A stretch of 64,000 bases of DNA from Agroathelia rolfsii (taxonomy: Eukaryota > Basidiomycota > Agaricomycetes > Amylocorticiales > Amylocorticiaceae), in assembly GCA_018343915.1 (NCBI GenBank), contig JABRWF010000003.1, positions 3,286,001 to 3,350,000 on the forward strand. The letters are read 5' to 3'. Shown here one piece after another: positions 1-10,383 of the stretch. How positions within the stretch are numbered: position 1 is the first letter of the stretch; every line of letters starts with the position of its first letter. A program made the position numbers and the translations under genes. The notes beneath the pieces were generated by a model that saw nothing but the letters and a program-made list of their open reading frames with translations, did no database searches and had not been told where the DNA came from.

Positions 1-125
1 TGATAGCCAATGCGGCGGTGAAGCGCAAGGCCCCGGATAGCTCCTCGGCGTCTGCGGGAAACGCCGACGCGCCCAATAAGCGCGTTCAGCGGAAGCGAGG
101 GAAAACCGCCTCTGGTGGCGGGTAG
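1..125 (+). CDS. C-terminal tail of an unidentified basic protein (5' part outside the window)
   Basis: A reading frame is open from the window edge and stops at TAG 123-125. The visible tail of about 40 residues is Lys/Arg/Ser/Ala-rich, with KRKAP, NKRVQRKRGK and a final GGG. It resembles the basic, nuclear-localisation-like end of a nuclear protein. CpG-rich codon use fits real coding sequence and contrasts with the pyrimidine-rich, stop-filled sequence that follows. The family cannot be named from this tail alone. Confidence 0.55.
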   Translation, partial: IANAAVKRKAPDSSSASAGNADAPNKRVQRKRGKTASGGG

Positions 126-1450
126 ACATTATTCTGCCCATGTCTGTGCCTCCCCCTCCCCCTCCCCCTCCCCCATTCTGCTTGTCTTTTCTCCGTTTCG
201 TGCGTGCATTTTTCTACCTGTTGTCGAAATATTCCGATCGTCATATTTCTCTCCTTTTTCGTGTCTGATTGCTCTGCTTTCATTGCCTCCCTTCTTGCCT
301 ACCTCTTACTCTCCTTAGTTGTGCTAGTGTGGCTTTATGACATTCGTGCACATCTTTTGTTGACCATATTATCTTTTTTTCCCTACGCCTCTTACAACAT
401 TTCTTGTTTGTCCCTGACGTTTTATGTACTCTACACCTACTTTTATTCCCCGCCCTCCCATCTTTACCCCTCTTGCCATTATCTCATTCAAATCTTTTCA
501 TCATCTGTCCCATCGTTATCTTGTCTTGATTGGATGGTTTCTTTCTCCTTTTGTTTTCTTCTTCTCGTGCCTCTGTTATCTTTCTATCTCTCCCTCTTCC
601 TTGTATTTATCAGGCCATTTGTAGTTGTATGATATTCCGCTTTTCAAGCTGTAAACGGAAACCATTATAGAAAGAAAGTAAAAGGCCTTAGAAAGGGGAA
701 GTTTGACATACATTTACATGTCTGAGGAAGGAAATGAGATGCATGGATTGCTAGTACTAGTGTATAATAGACGACCTGATCGAAACGGATTACTGTTTAA
801 ATGAACTTTTCTTTCTGAGACTTGCGTTGAGTGAGCCCTGAATAGGCAGCTATTATTGTAGTGTAGGATGGAGCTGCTACTTGTCGTGTAGTCTAGTGGG
901 TTGTCCATGTCCATGGTATTTCCTACATCGACACTGATGACGACATCCAATGAAATCATGGTAGAGGGACGAAAACTAGACAAAGTGATGGACGGAAACG
1001 ATATATGTAGTGCATGATACACATGACACGTCGATAAAATGATTTTTGTCGTCGTGTTTGAGGCCATCCTTTAAGTTATACAGTCCTACCAGCTTAATAG
1101 ATAATGCTACGATGCTTTATATGCCTTGATTAAAGTAATAAAAGGTAACAAATTGTATCAGTGCTTGATGTCCTACAGATATATAAACGCACAAGGGAGA
1201 AGAAAAAAAAAGAGTGCAATGATATGGTAAAGCGATTGTAAGAAAGTGGTGAGAGCTTCAAGGGGTCCCAAGAGGAGAAGAAGAAATGAGTTTGTTGCCT
1301 CCTATCAAAAGTTGATCGCGAACGTGCCACATCAATCGAAAGGGTGAATATAAAAAAAATAGAAAGAAAGCATGAAAAAAGGCCAAAGCGCGGTTGCTTT
1401 GTTTGTTTGTATAGGTGTGTATGTGCGTCGCACGCACGCATGCACGCAGT
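126..1450. other. Intergenic / 3'-UTR region, pyrimidine-rich on its left side
   Basis: It lies between the stop codons of two convergent genes. Positions 150-620 are C/T-rich on the plus strand, with a CCCCCT-type microrepeat near 150-175, as in a basidiomycete 3' UTR. Several ORFs of 65-140 codons occur here, but they are low-complexity Ser/Phe/Leu translations with no recognisable domain, and I do not call them. Nothing else was recognised. Confidence 0.5.
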
Positions 1451-4400
1451 TTATGACACTGCCTCATGGCTGAAATCGCATTGGTTGCCGTATCTGCACC
1501 TGTAAGTTTTTGAAAATAAACGTGAAAGACATCAGCCAAACAAGTTCACTACACGGGATCATTTTTAAATTCAAAAATGCTCGCCTTCCTGCTGCAAAAT
1601 ACTGGCATGGTTTGTTTCTATTCGATCTAAAACCGAAGCCATCACCCCTGCCTCGCCCTCTTCCGCGTCCGCGGCCCCTGCCGCCAAACCATGGTCGGTC
1701 ATGCCCGCCATTGTTGTCACTACCACCGCCATTCTCAGCATCGTCATAACCACCACCACCAGCAGCAGCAGATGGATCGTTATTAAGCTGATTCATGCTC
1801 CACTGATTTGTGCTAGTATTGTTGTTAGCCCCTGCACCAAAAGGGCCTTGCATTGGCTGCGTATTCTGCTGCTGCAATAAAGTTTGCAAGCCAAGTAACA
1901 ATTGTGTTTGATCTGTAGGCAAATTCTGGAAATGTGAACCCTGCAGCGATGCCAAAGAAGATAAAATATTCGGATCAAGACTCGCAAACGGACTCGCGTT
2001 TGGTGCCTGCTGCTGCTGCTGTGGAAGATCACTGTCACCCCCTAGCTGGCCAACGAGCGCCGCTACGGAGCTCATCGATGGTTCCGGTTCCACACTCCAG
2101 AAGATCCGGTCGCACTCGTCACCACAATGCATATGCGTGGCGCCGGCATCGATCTCATCATCGGGCATCACCGATGATGGCTCTGCCGGGCTCTCTGGGA
2201 TAGATGACTCGGACAGGTACATTGCCACGAGCGCAGTCTTCTCTCGCTCTTCCTGTGCAGCAGCCTCCTGACTGTTACTTCCACGTTGAACGGTTTCGAT
2301 ATCAGGAGGTATTTCAATTACTAGTAATACGGGTTTAGGACGGGTATTAGAAACGACACGAAGTAATTGTAATCAAAAACTTGATCCTTACCTGCTGGCT
2401 CCGACCAATCAATCATCTCTTCAAAGATGGCTTGATGCAGAGCTGCGCCCTCGCCCCGGTCCAGATCGCGAAGACTGTGCGCAGCATGGGCGCCCTGATA
2501 GACCGCGTCAGGATAAGTCATGGGTGATTTACAAGGCAGGATAAGACATACGTTCAAATGATCATCATCATAGATAGCTTTCTCAATCCACTTGACCCTC
2601 TCCAGTTGGTCGCCCAAAGCCCAAGTAACACTTTTCTTCTTCTTCATAGGGCGTGCGATCGGTTCAGATGAACCAGCTTCAACGGGTGCGGGTGTGACAG
2701 AGGCAGATGATGACGAAGGCGCCGGACCTGGGGACTCCTTCCTTTTCCCCATACCCTTCAGTAGCTCTTGGAAAGGGTCCACGGCTGAGGGTTGTGCTAC
2801 GCCCGCATCGCTCCCCTCCGGTCTGCCCTTGAGCTCCACCGCAGCCTTCTTAAACGAAGGCAGCTTCGCCTTAGGCTTAGGGGTAGAAAAGAAAGAAGAA
2901 TCCGACTTGGCATCCTTGACGGCGACTACGGGCTTAGCTTCTTTCTTTACAGCTGCGGCCTTGGGCGTAGCAGCAGCACCGCCCGCCGTGGCAGGCGCAA
3001 CAGCGGCCTTCTTCGCAGGAGGAGCAGCTTTCGCCAACGGTGGCTCCGCCGTCTTTCGTTTCTTGGATTTGGGATCTATAAATGATTTTCATATATATTT
3101 CAGCAATCTTCAATAATGTTGTGATTTATAGCTTCTTTGACAAACACACCTTCGGAGTCGGCTTTGGTACCATTTCCTTGGACCATTGATCGCCAACGAC
3201 GTTCGATATTCGATGCCATGTCCTTGATCGCTACACATACAGACACAATCAATATGAGATATACATGGATTTTCAAACTCAGGTGGACGAAATGCGCAAT
3301 AGTCCGTGGATTTAAAAATAAAGTAATGGTGTACATTAATGGAGAAGCCCATAGAACAGTTTTTGCGATGCGGAAGGACAGTCATACTTCTTCGAGGAGT
3401 TGAAGTGTTGGACGTATGCTTACCTGGTGTGGGTTCATCCTTGGCCAGCTTAACAATGACTTTGCCTAGCTTGGAGGCCTTGAGAGTCTCTAGCGTAAAC
3501 GGTAGGCGCTCAATGATCTGGTCAATGTTTATGTAAGCAATTACGGCGCGAGAGCGGAGTATTGATCTAAGAAGCCTTACGTGCAACAAGGACATGATCG
3601 TATCGACCAAAGGGCTGTCAGCAGGCGCTGTGGCTGCAGCCTTTAGCCATTCACGGGTAGCATCCATAGCATTAGCGTTCTCTAACCATGCACGGTAATA
3701 ATGATTTCCCGCGTTCTCTCGGATTTTCGTCAAAATTTCTTTACGTAAATCGGCATCAACATCCTGGATACCATATCCAATGATCAGTCCGATCAAGTCT
3801 TTTACAGCTCCAGCACCAGTAAATGAAGTTGGTTGAAGCAATGGTGTAATAGACTTTTTTAACTGATCCTTCCGGGCTTGCTCAGCTGCAGCCTGAGAGG
3901 CAGGTGATGGTGCATAAAATGCTGAAGGGACAATGTAAGAGCCCATTGAAGATGGCGAATGGAGGGCGTGAGGCGACATTGTGCCTTGTTGTGGTTGGGG
4001 GGCAATTTGCTGAAAGTATTGAGAGGTGCTGTTGAGATAACCGGGAGCCATGGCCAATGAGGGCAATGAATAAGCATAGGAACTGGACGATGTAGGCGAT
4101 TGAGCCGACGTGGACTGGGATGGGGATTGAGCAGAGGGAGGTGGAGGAGATTGCGAGTACTGAGGGGTAATGCCACCGGGTCGAGTCGCCACGAGCGATG
4201 GGCTGAATAAATGCGCATTAGGGGTCGCTGTTTGACTGGCATAAGGCATGACTGACTCAATCATCATTTGGGATGGTGTTGCTGAAGTCGGTGGTGGCGA
4301 AGCTGCAACAGAATGGGCCGGTAATGATTGAGATGGGGTTGCCGCTGTAGCTGGTTGAGATTGCGTGCTGGAGGGTGGTGGAGAAGTAGCGCCATTGAGG

Positions 4401-4805
4401 GACGAATAGGAGGAGATGGACACTGGTGGCACGCTCGATTGTTGCATCCATGGGGGCTGGGTGTAGTACAGGTAGGAAGGATAGGCATAATAACCCGAGT
4501 TTGATGATTGTAGATTGGATGCACTCGATGTAACTGACAAGATAGGTGGGGTTAAGTAAGTTAATGATATTTTTTTTCACTTCTACACTGATTGAAGACA
4601 CACTTGGATCACCCATGCTATAATCGGGGACCAAATCGAAGCTCGGCTGTGCAGACTGCAATGGGGGCGAGCCAGCACCACTGGACGCAGGTTGCGCCTC
4701 CAACTTCCAGTCATTTGAAGACGAATGGATGTCCTGAACGGCGTTGCCCTGTATATGCTGCTGCTGGGACAGCCAGGGCGACGGTGCGTTACTGAACATG
4801 TCCAT
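1451..4805 (-). CDS. PNUTS/Ppn1-like protein phosphatase 1 regulatory subunit (TFIIS-N domain, RVxF motif, RGG box, CCCH finger)
   Basis: Seen: ATG at 4805 opens MDMFSNAPSPWLSQQQ, followed by a Ser/Pro/Gln-rich low-complexity region. A TFIIS N-terminal (LW-type) helical bundle follows, from about KKSITPLLQPTSF to RRWRSMVQ. Next come a Lys/Ala-rich linker, a PP1-docking RVxF-type motif KKSVTWA (around 2615-2640), an acidic and Gln-rich region, a GRGRGRGRGRG box (around 1650-1690) and a C-terminal CCCH finger with spacing C-x7-C-x5-C-x3-H. Known: this domain order is that of animal PNUTS (PPP1R10), which targets PP1 to chromatin and the RNA polymerase II CTD; fission yeast Ppn1 does this in the DPS module of the 3'-end machinery. 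Inferred: nuclear, acting in transcription termination. The last intron (1500-1584) appears to have a GC donor, and it is needed to complete the zinc finger. Some 5' splice sites are ambiguous. An upstream in-frame Met at 4922 precedes a poly-Lys/Glu stretch and is less likely. Confidence 0.85.
1500..1584 (-). other. Apparent GC-AG intron inside the CCCH finger of the PNUTS-like gene
   Basis: On the minus strand the coding sequence reaches ...FAAG plus AG and then continues GCGAGC, with no usable GT. The acceptor TTACAG lies just before the exon encoding CRYGNQCDFSHEAVS and the stop. Joining AG|GCGAGC to the acceptor gives FAAGRCRYGNQCDFSH, a perfect CCCH finger. Any GT donor further downstream breaks the finger. 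GC-AG is a known minor intron class; the inference rests on finger completion. Confidence 0.7.
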
Positions 4806-5503
4806 CGTTACAACAAATCTCTCTTCTTCTTCTTCTTCTTTTTTTTTTTTTTTTTTTCCTTTCTCTTTTTTGTTTGGAAGTCGCCTCAATGAACAGTACG
4901 GCTTATTTCGCAGGTTGTACAAAGGACAGTAGTGGGGCGGGGGAAGGGTATACGACTAGGCGCAAACTCGCTAGAAATGTATACCTTTGAAGTCACTGGA
5001 CAAGAGGACCGACGGATGACGGGTCTCCCACACGGGGGGCGGGTTGCTGGGCCTATTGAGGCAATTCAATCTCCGCTTGAAACATATTCATCTGACCGGC
5101 AAAGGAGAACCGCACCGCATTTTGCCTTGAGGATGCTGACTATAATAGAGAATGGAGACTAGTATATTTATTTAGTGCAAAAATGATGATGTATTACCCT
5201 TGGCTACATGGGATCATGTCCGCCTTATGTACGTTTGTTTCCCCGCGGCCATCTTGGAAATGTTGATGAAAGGTAAACAAACCAGCTAGAAATGTATTGA
5301 CGGTGTAGTAATGGCATTTATTATTATTATTATTATAGGGGTGAACCGTAATATCAAACCAAATCTATTAGGCCCCAGCCGGGACCAAACAAGTGTGAAA
5401 CAAAGGGCAACGCTGACTATAATAGCCTTCGACTACAAATCGCGCCTTGGACCAACTACAAAATTTTCTTACCCACTTCCGTTGTCCTTCACTCACGCGT
5501 CTG
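4806..5503. promoter_or_regulatory. Divergent promoter region between the PNUTS-like and HMG-box genes
   Basis: This 698-bp interval separates two head-to-head start codons. Close to the minus-strand ATG, the template has a TTCTTCTTC and T18-like tract (4829-4858), read as a purine-rich leader on the minus strand. A TTA microsatellite lies at 5318-5337. No clear TATA box was seen. Confidence 0.5.
5318..5337. repeat. TTA trinucleotide microsatellite
   Basis: About six uninterrupted TTA units lie in the promoter region upstream of the HMG-box gene. It is a simple repeat likely to vary in length between strains; no function is implied. Confidence 0.9.
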
Positions 5504-6515
5504 ATGTCTGAGTTACAACGTCTCCACTGGCAGGTAATGCTCTCCCTCCCTCCTTCAGCCCCCCCCTCCCCCTCTCTCATCCCGCCCCTCATTGTCTCAT
5601 CTAACGCATTCGTTACTCCCCCAGTATCAAACACAGCTCAATGGCGTCGCCGAAGCGATGCGCAAGTGCGCCGAGGTCGCCGACCAGTATGCGGCTGCCT
5701 TGGCTGCAAACGGCAAATCGCTGCCTCCTGACTTCGCCCAAAGCCTGAATGGCGCCGCTCTCCCCGCTCCCAAGCGCAGAAGACGCAAAGCCGATGCTGA
5801 GGGCGACGATGCCCCTAAAAAGAGAAGAAAACGCGCTCCCAGAGAGGAGGGCGCCCCTAAGAGGCCTCCCTCTGCCTACCTTTTGTACCAGAATGCCGTC
5901 CGCGCTTCAATGAAGGAGCAACATCCCGATAAAACTCACAGCGAGATGCTGAAAATAGTCGCAGAGTCGTGGAAACATCTTCCAACTGAGCAAAAAAATG
6001 TGAGCATTTTATCGATGCCGTCTGTCCAATGGCCACTCATAACAACTAACCTTCTCTCCTACAGCACTACATGTCACAAGTTCAAGAACAGAAGAGTCAG
6101 TACGAGGCGGACATGTCCAAGTTCAAGGAGGCAAAGGGCGCCAACCTGGTCGCAGCGGAGGTGGAAGCAGCAGAGGATGTAGAGGATGCATCGGAGGTCT
6201 CAGACGCGGAGTCTTCAGTAAGAATAGCCAAGGTTTTCCATTGAAACTTCGATCACTCACGAACTCATGTGACGTCCACAGGACGCGGCAGCAGACGCGG
6301 ATCCCACTCCAGTCTCCGAGGTGAATGAACAGGACGCCGCTCAGGTGTCCGCCGAAGCCGACTCTGACTCAAGCGAGGAGGTCGATGAAGCTGAGGATGC
6401 CGAGGGCGACTCTTCATCTGAAGAAGAGCAACCACAGCCCGTCGTGTCGAAAAAGGGCAAGGGATCTGTAAGCAAGCCACCATCGTCCAAAGGTGGTCGA
6501 AAGACCCGGGGCTAA
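5504..6515 (+). CDS. HMG-box protein, possibly Hmo1-like
   Basis: Four exons were placed by GT-AG sites: 5504-5533, 5625-5999, 6065-6217 and 6282-6515. The protein begins MSELQRLHWQ and has a helical N-terminal segment (YQTQLNGVAEAMRKCAEVA). A basic KRRRRKADAEGDDAPKKRRKR block follows, then one HMG box (APKRPPSAYLLYQNAVRA through KSQYEADMSKFKEAK), then a long acidic Glu/Asp/Ser tail that closes with a short basic end, GGRKTRG. The single box preceded by a helical domain and followed by a charged tail resembles yeast Hmo1, an architectural factor of rRNA and ribosomal-protein gene chromatin. That assignment is inference; the HMG box itself is clear. The start is fixed by a ten-codon first exon ending in a consensus donor. 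Confidence 0.85.
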
Positions 6516-6820
6516 GCGCTCCGGGGCATAGTTTCGGAGACGACCAAAAGTCCAGCGTGTTGACATTCTTTCTTGCGTCATACTGCCATATTTGATTTAT
6601 TATAATATCATTACCTACGATGAAAAGTTTATTGTCTTGTGTGTTTGTGTTACTATATGTCTAGGTTTGCAATACGAGACTGCGAGGGGGGAGGCAGTGT
6701 CTGGCTGCGACTGATTAGTATCCATGAGTGGTTTGAGCCGTCTTTATAAGTGGGCCGAGGGCCGGCACAACTGTTAGCCAACGACCACGACACTCACGCT
6801 TACTCTTTCTTATCCCTCAA
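6516..6820 (+). promoter_or_regulatory. Intergenic promoter with TATAAG element
   Basis: This interval separates two co-oriented genes. A TATAAG hexamer at 6745-6750 lies 71 bp upstream of the next ATG and is followed by CACTCACGC-type leader sequence. The left half is AT-rich and probably the 3' UTR of the HMG-box gene. Confidence 0.5.
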
Positions 6821-7860
6821 ATGTCTCAGTACGGTGGCCCACCCCCCAGAAATCCTGATCAACGACCGGTAAGGTGCCGGATGCCATAGCTTCAATCTAG
6901 CGCGCTAAATGAGAAGTTCGCAGCTTCCTCCGGGCTGGATAACCCAATATGATCCCAAGTATGTTAGATGACTACCAAAAATCGTGCGATGGGTGATCTG
7001 ACCTGTACCATCTGCATGATAGCTATCAGACATGGTAGGAGGCCTATCTGGTAATATATTCACCATGCCATCTTATCGTGATCACTGGTACTGTTAGGTT
7101 CTATGTAGACGCGAATGCCCAGCCGCCACGCACGCAGTGGGTACATCCTGGTGGACCACCGGGTGCTCCCCCACCCGCTCAGTATGGCCCTCCTAGCGGT
7201 CCGCCTCCTCCCAGGGATGGCAGCTACTCTCCGTACCCTCCTCAGGGCGGAGGATATAACCAGGGTCCTCCTCCCCAGCAATATGGTGGCTATCAACAAG
7301 GCGGATATGGTAGTCCCGCACCTCAACAGGGTAATTATTATCAAGGTGGATATAGTGGATACGGCAGTCCTCCTCCCCAGGAGAGCAGAGGTGAGACTCT
7401 GCAGTGTTGTCACACAATGACAGGTAAAGATCTTGTGATGCCGACATTCTTCTCTTGATTCTTAGGCTATTATGGCGGTGGACCCCCGCAGCAACAACCC
7501 CAGCCTCCAACCCAGGTGATTTATGAAGAAACGAAGCCCAAGAAGTCCGGACCTGGAATTGGAACTATGTTGGGAGTCGGTGCGTTTAAACAAAAAAAAA
7601 AAAAGATCGATATGCTCATTGTACTGGATATCCATCTACTCGTTTGCCTCAGGTGCCGCCGGTCTGCTTGGCGGAGCTCTATTGGAGGACGCGTTTGAAG
7701 ATCATAACGAGCATGAACGCGAGGAAGGATTTGATCAGGGTTAGTTTGTTGTATTTCCCGATCTCCACTTCTCGATCTCATCAATATTCGTCTAGGATAT
7801 GCCGATGGTGCCGAAAATCAATATGACCAAGATCAGTTTGACGATGGAGGAGGCTGGTGA
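6821..7860 (+). CDS. WW-domain protein with Pro/Gly/Tyr-rich middle and glycine-zipper tail
   Basis: Seven exons were placed: 6821-6868, 6924-6958, 7023-7034, 7098-7390, 7466-7579, 7653-7739 and 7796-7860. A WW domain near the N-terminus (LPPGWITQYDPNYQTWFYVD, then RTQWVHP) has both signature Trp residues and is spread over three introns, one exon being just 12 nt. A GGY/QQYGGY-rich segment follows. The C-terminal segment has a small-residue helix (GTMLGVGAAGLLGGALL) and then an acidic tail ending DDGGGW. WW domains bind proline-rich ligands; the helix looks like a glycine-zipper membrane or oligomerisation segment. Specific function is not recognised. The next gene downstream encodes a protein with a similar hydrophobic Gly/Ala segment. 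Confidence 0.85.
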
Positions 7861-8496
7861 ACGAGCCTCTGAGCATCTGTTCGACCAAGCCCGACCCTGC
7901 CCTATCGTCTCTCTTTCCGTGAAGTAATGAGTATTGTGATGACTATGGAATGGCGTATGTATTCTGGAACAGTGGACAGCCTGGAAGTAATTCTCTTTTA
8001 AGATATCCATGTGAGCCAATATGCAATGCTATATCGTATTTCACCCCGAGATTACAGTGCATATTATGAATGACAAATGTCACCATGTAGGCGCCCATCT
8101 GTCCGGTGTTCTGATGAGCAGCACGCTTTATATCATAATCAGAATGATTCGTGATGTGACTCCACAGCTGAATGCTTTGGGGACGCGCCAAGAGCATTGC
8201 CTGTCAGGCACACTTTCGTTGACTGATTCATATCGCAGCAGCAACACGGGTGTTATAACGTCAAGTAGCCCTTTGCCATCAAGGGACCGTATCTCTCTTA
8301 TTGCTTCGTCGCTGCCCTCAGCTTGATTTGGCCAGATTATGACAAGGCCGGATCCTTCACGGATTGCCTGTGTTCCTACTTATACCGACAAGATCAGCTC
8401 TTGGACTGATGCAAGGTGTTCCTTTCGCCCGTAATCTTCTGCCATTCCTTTGAAGCCGGGACTCACAATCCTATCTGCAACATTTCAGTGGTAAAA
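7861..8496. other. Intergenic region between two co-oriented genes
   Basis: It contains the 3' UTR of the WW-domain gene and the promoter of the next gene. No TATA box, repeat or credible ORF was recognised. A possible start at 8416 is a GTG codon and is not used. Confidence 0.4.
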
Positions 8497-9975
8497 ATGT
8501 CCTCATCAGCCAAGGAATTGACGTTGGCGCAGAGACTTTACGCCGGTGGGATGGTGTCAAGCAATGAGCCTCCGCGGGCACAGGTCTCGAATCCACCTTC
8601 GGTAACCAATACCTTTCCAAGAGCAGGCGCGCCCCCAGCGCTATCCGAGTTATCAGGGGTCAACGTGCAAGCGCCCGCGATGACTACCAGTCACAGCGCA
8701 CCACCTCTCGTGAATGTGAGGACCTTTGGTGGAAACCATGATTCCACCTCTTTTTATCACAGAAGTGTTGTGCCTCAGCAACGCCAGACGACAGATCCGG
8801 GTTCTCTGTCCAGATATAACAGATCGAATACGCCCGGATCTGCGCCTTCCTTCAGCTCTCCTCCCTATTCTGTACCTCAGCCACAGAATGCGACGGGACC
8901 GAGCCCCATCGAGGCATACCCTTCTCGTGAGGGATCCTACATGTATGCCCCTCCAACTCCTTCAAGCCCCGGCTCTCCGGGCATTCGCTCTCTTGGGGGC
9001 GGCCCGCCATCGCCTCCTATGCCGACGCCAGTGACGCCGTACTCCTCCTTTCACGTCCCACCCCTCGGGGCCGCAACCACACAACCATATTACCCGACCA
9101 CGCCCATTACGCCTCCAGGTGGTCAGTATCCACAGGCACAGGCCCACTTTGCCCAGATTCCCCCTGGTCCTGGCCCATCCCCTCCCGTCATGTCTGCACC
9201 CAACCAAGTCAATATGATGCCGATCCAGTCACCTTCTCAGTCCCCACCAGGCGCAGTTGCCGCTATACAACAACAACAGCAACCACCTCCGCACAAGAAG
9301 TCTAATCTGGTCCGCAACGCCCTGATTGGCGTAGCAGGAGTAGGCGCGGTAGGATTGGCCGTCGTAGCAGGTACCGAACTCTTCGATAATAACGATAACA
9401 GCAATAGCTCGAGTTCGGGAGACACCAGCGGCGCTTTCAATTTCTTTGGTTCCGGGGACGGGTCATCCTCGACCGATGGTGGTGCTGTCCCTGCGTCCGG
9501 CCCAGATTCTAGTATGATGCTAGCTTACAATGGCAGCATGATCGATCCTAATGCTACTACTGACCCCGGGATGATGGTTCCGTCCGATGGATATTACTAT
9601 CCTGCGGCTCAACAATCGAGCCAGCAGTCATCTCATCATAGCGAGAGCACATTACATGAATTGGGAGAAGTGGCTGGTGCGACTTATGAGGTTGGAGGCT
9701 TCGTTGAGGAGCATAGCCGGCCACCGCCGCAGCACGCATACACATACCCAGGCTACCCCTTACCACCGGGACAGTATCCCGCAGGCGGAGGTTTACAGCC
9801 AAATCCCGGCATGCAGGGCCCAGGAGCACAGAATGCTGCAGCGCCTCCTAAGGCCTCTGGAAAATTCGGCATCAAGCCTGAGACAATGGCTACCATTCAC
9901 AAGGTGGGAACATATGCAAAAGGCGCTGCAGCTGTAGCCAAACTTGGGGTTGGATTAGCGAAGCTTACAAGTTGA
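8497..9975 (+). CDS. Proline-rich protein with one Gly/Ala hydrophobic segment, function unknown
   Basis: An intronless frame starts MSSSAKELTLAQRLYAGGM and runs about 492 codons. The first 260 residues are Pro/Ser-rich with many PPxxP-like stretches. A Gln run precedes HKKSNLVRN and a hydrophobic small-residue segment (ALIGVAGVGAVGLAVVAG). A Ser/Asn/Asp-rich low-complexity part follows, then a conserved-looking end, GKFGIKPETMATIHKVGTY... with an alanine-rich helix. I do not recognise the family. Proline-rich stretches could be ligands for WW or SH3 domains such as that of the upstream neighbour, which is speculation. The ATG at 8497 is chosen because the frame upstream holds only a GTG. Confidence 0.75.
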   Translation: MSSSAKELTLAQRLYAGGMVSSNEPPRAQVSNPPSVTNTFPRAGAPPALSELSGVNVQAPAMTTSHSAPPLVNVRTFGGNHDSTSFYHRSVVPQQRQTTDPGSLSRYNRSNTPGSAPSFSSPPYSVPQPQNATGPSPIEAYPSREGSYMYAPPTPSSPGSPGIRSLGGGPPSPPMPTPVTPYSSFHVPPLGAATTQPYYPTTPITPPGGQYPQAQAHFAQIPPGPGPSPPVMSAPNQVNMMPIQSPSQSPPGAVAAIQQQQQPPPHKKSNLVRNALIGVAGVGAVGLAVVAGTELFDNNDNSNSSSSGDTSGAFNFFGSGDGSSSTDGGAVPASGPDSSMMLAYNGSMIDPNATTDPGMMVPSDGYYYPAAQQSSQQSSHHSESTLHELGEVAGATYEVGGFVEEHSRPPPQHAYTYPGYPLPPGQYPAGGGLQPNPGMQGPGAQNAAAPPKASGKFGIKPETMATIHKVGTYAKGAAAVAKLGVGLAKLTS

Positions 9976-10383
9976 TTCCCTTCTTCGTTTCTATTTATTT
10001 ATTTGTTTCTATTCATTCCACTTCGGGTTACTATTCACTGTTAATCATCCTGATACCGCGGTCTGCCACAGGCAGTGACTTCAAGTTGTAGTAGCGAGCA
10101 ACTTCTTTGAATTGCGTTGAATGTAGATTCTTTGTAGTAATATATGTTTTTGTTACCTTTATCAAGACTTCGAATTTAGCACTATGCAAATTTAAAAAGA
10201 GAAACGTACTGAAGCGCTGAAGACAGCTCAATTGAGCTTCAAGCTTCAAGTTGAGTTGCTTCACACATTCGAGTTGACAACTCGGAGGTGCGTTGATTAC
10301 ATAACGCACCTCTCAATAAGGAAACCCCGCTCGTTCCGACGAGTCTACAACTTCAGCTCTCTAGGTCTGCTACAAACTACAAG
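9976..10383. other. Intergenic region upstream of NDUFB7
   Basis: It holds the 3' UTR of the proline-rich gene (ATTTATTTATTTG near 10000) and the promoter of the next gene. Around 10220-10260 there is a weakly repetitive TCAA/TTGAG stretch with small inverted repeats. No gene was seen. Confidence 0.4.

Noticed and set aside
204..632. 142-codon plus-strand ORF rich in Phe/Leu/Ser
   Set aside because: It is the translation of a pyrimidine-rich 3'-UTR tract. It overlaps other equally long ORFs and shows no domain.
714..1067. 117-codon minus-strand ORF
   Set aside because: It lies in a gene-free interval with no conserved motif, no promoter signal and no splice partners.
3083..3150. Apparent coding extension GVFVKEAINHN in the PNUTS-like gene
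   Set aside because: It is explained as an intron: a GTGTGT donor and TTTATAG acceptor give DSE joined to DPKSKKRK in frame, whereas reading through meets a stop.
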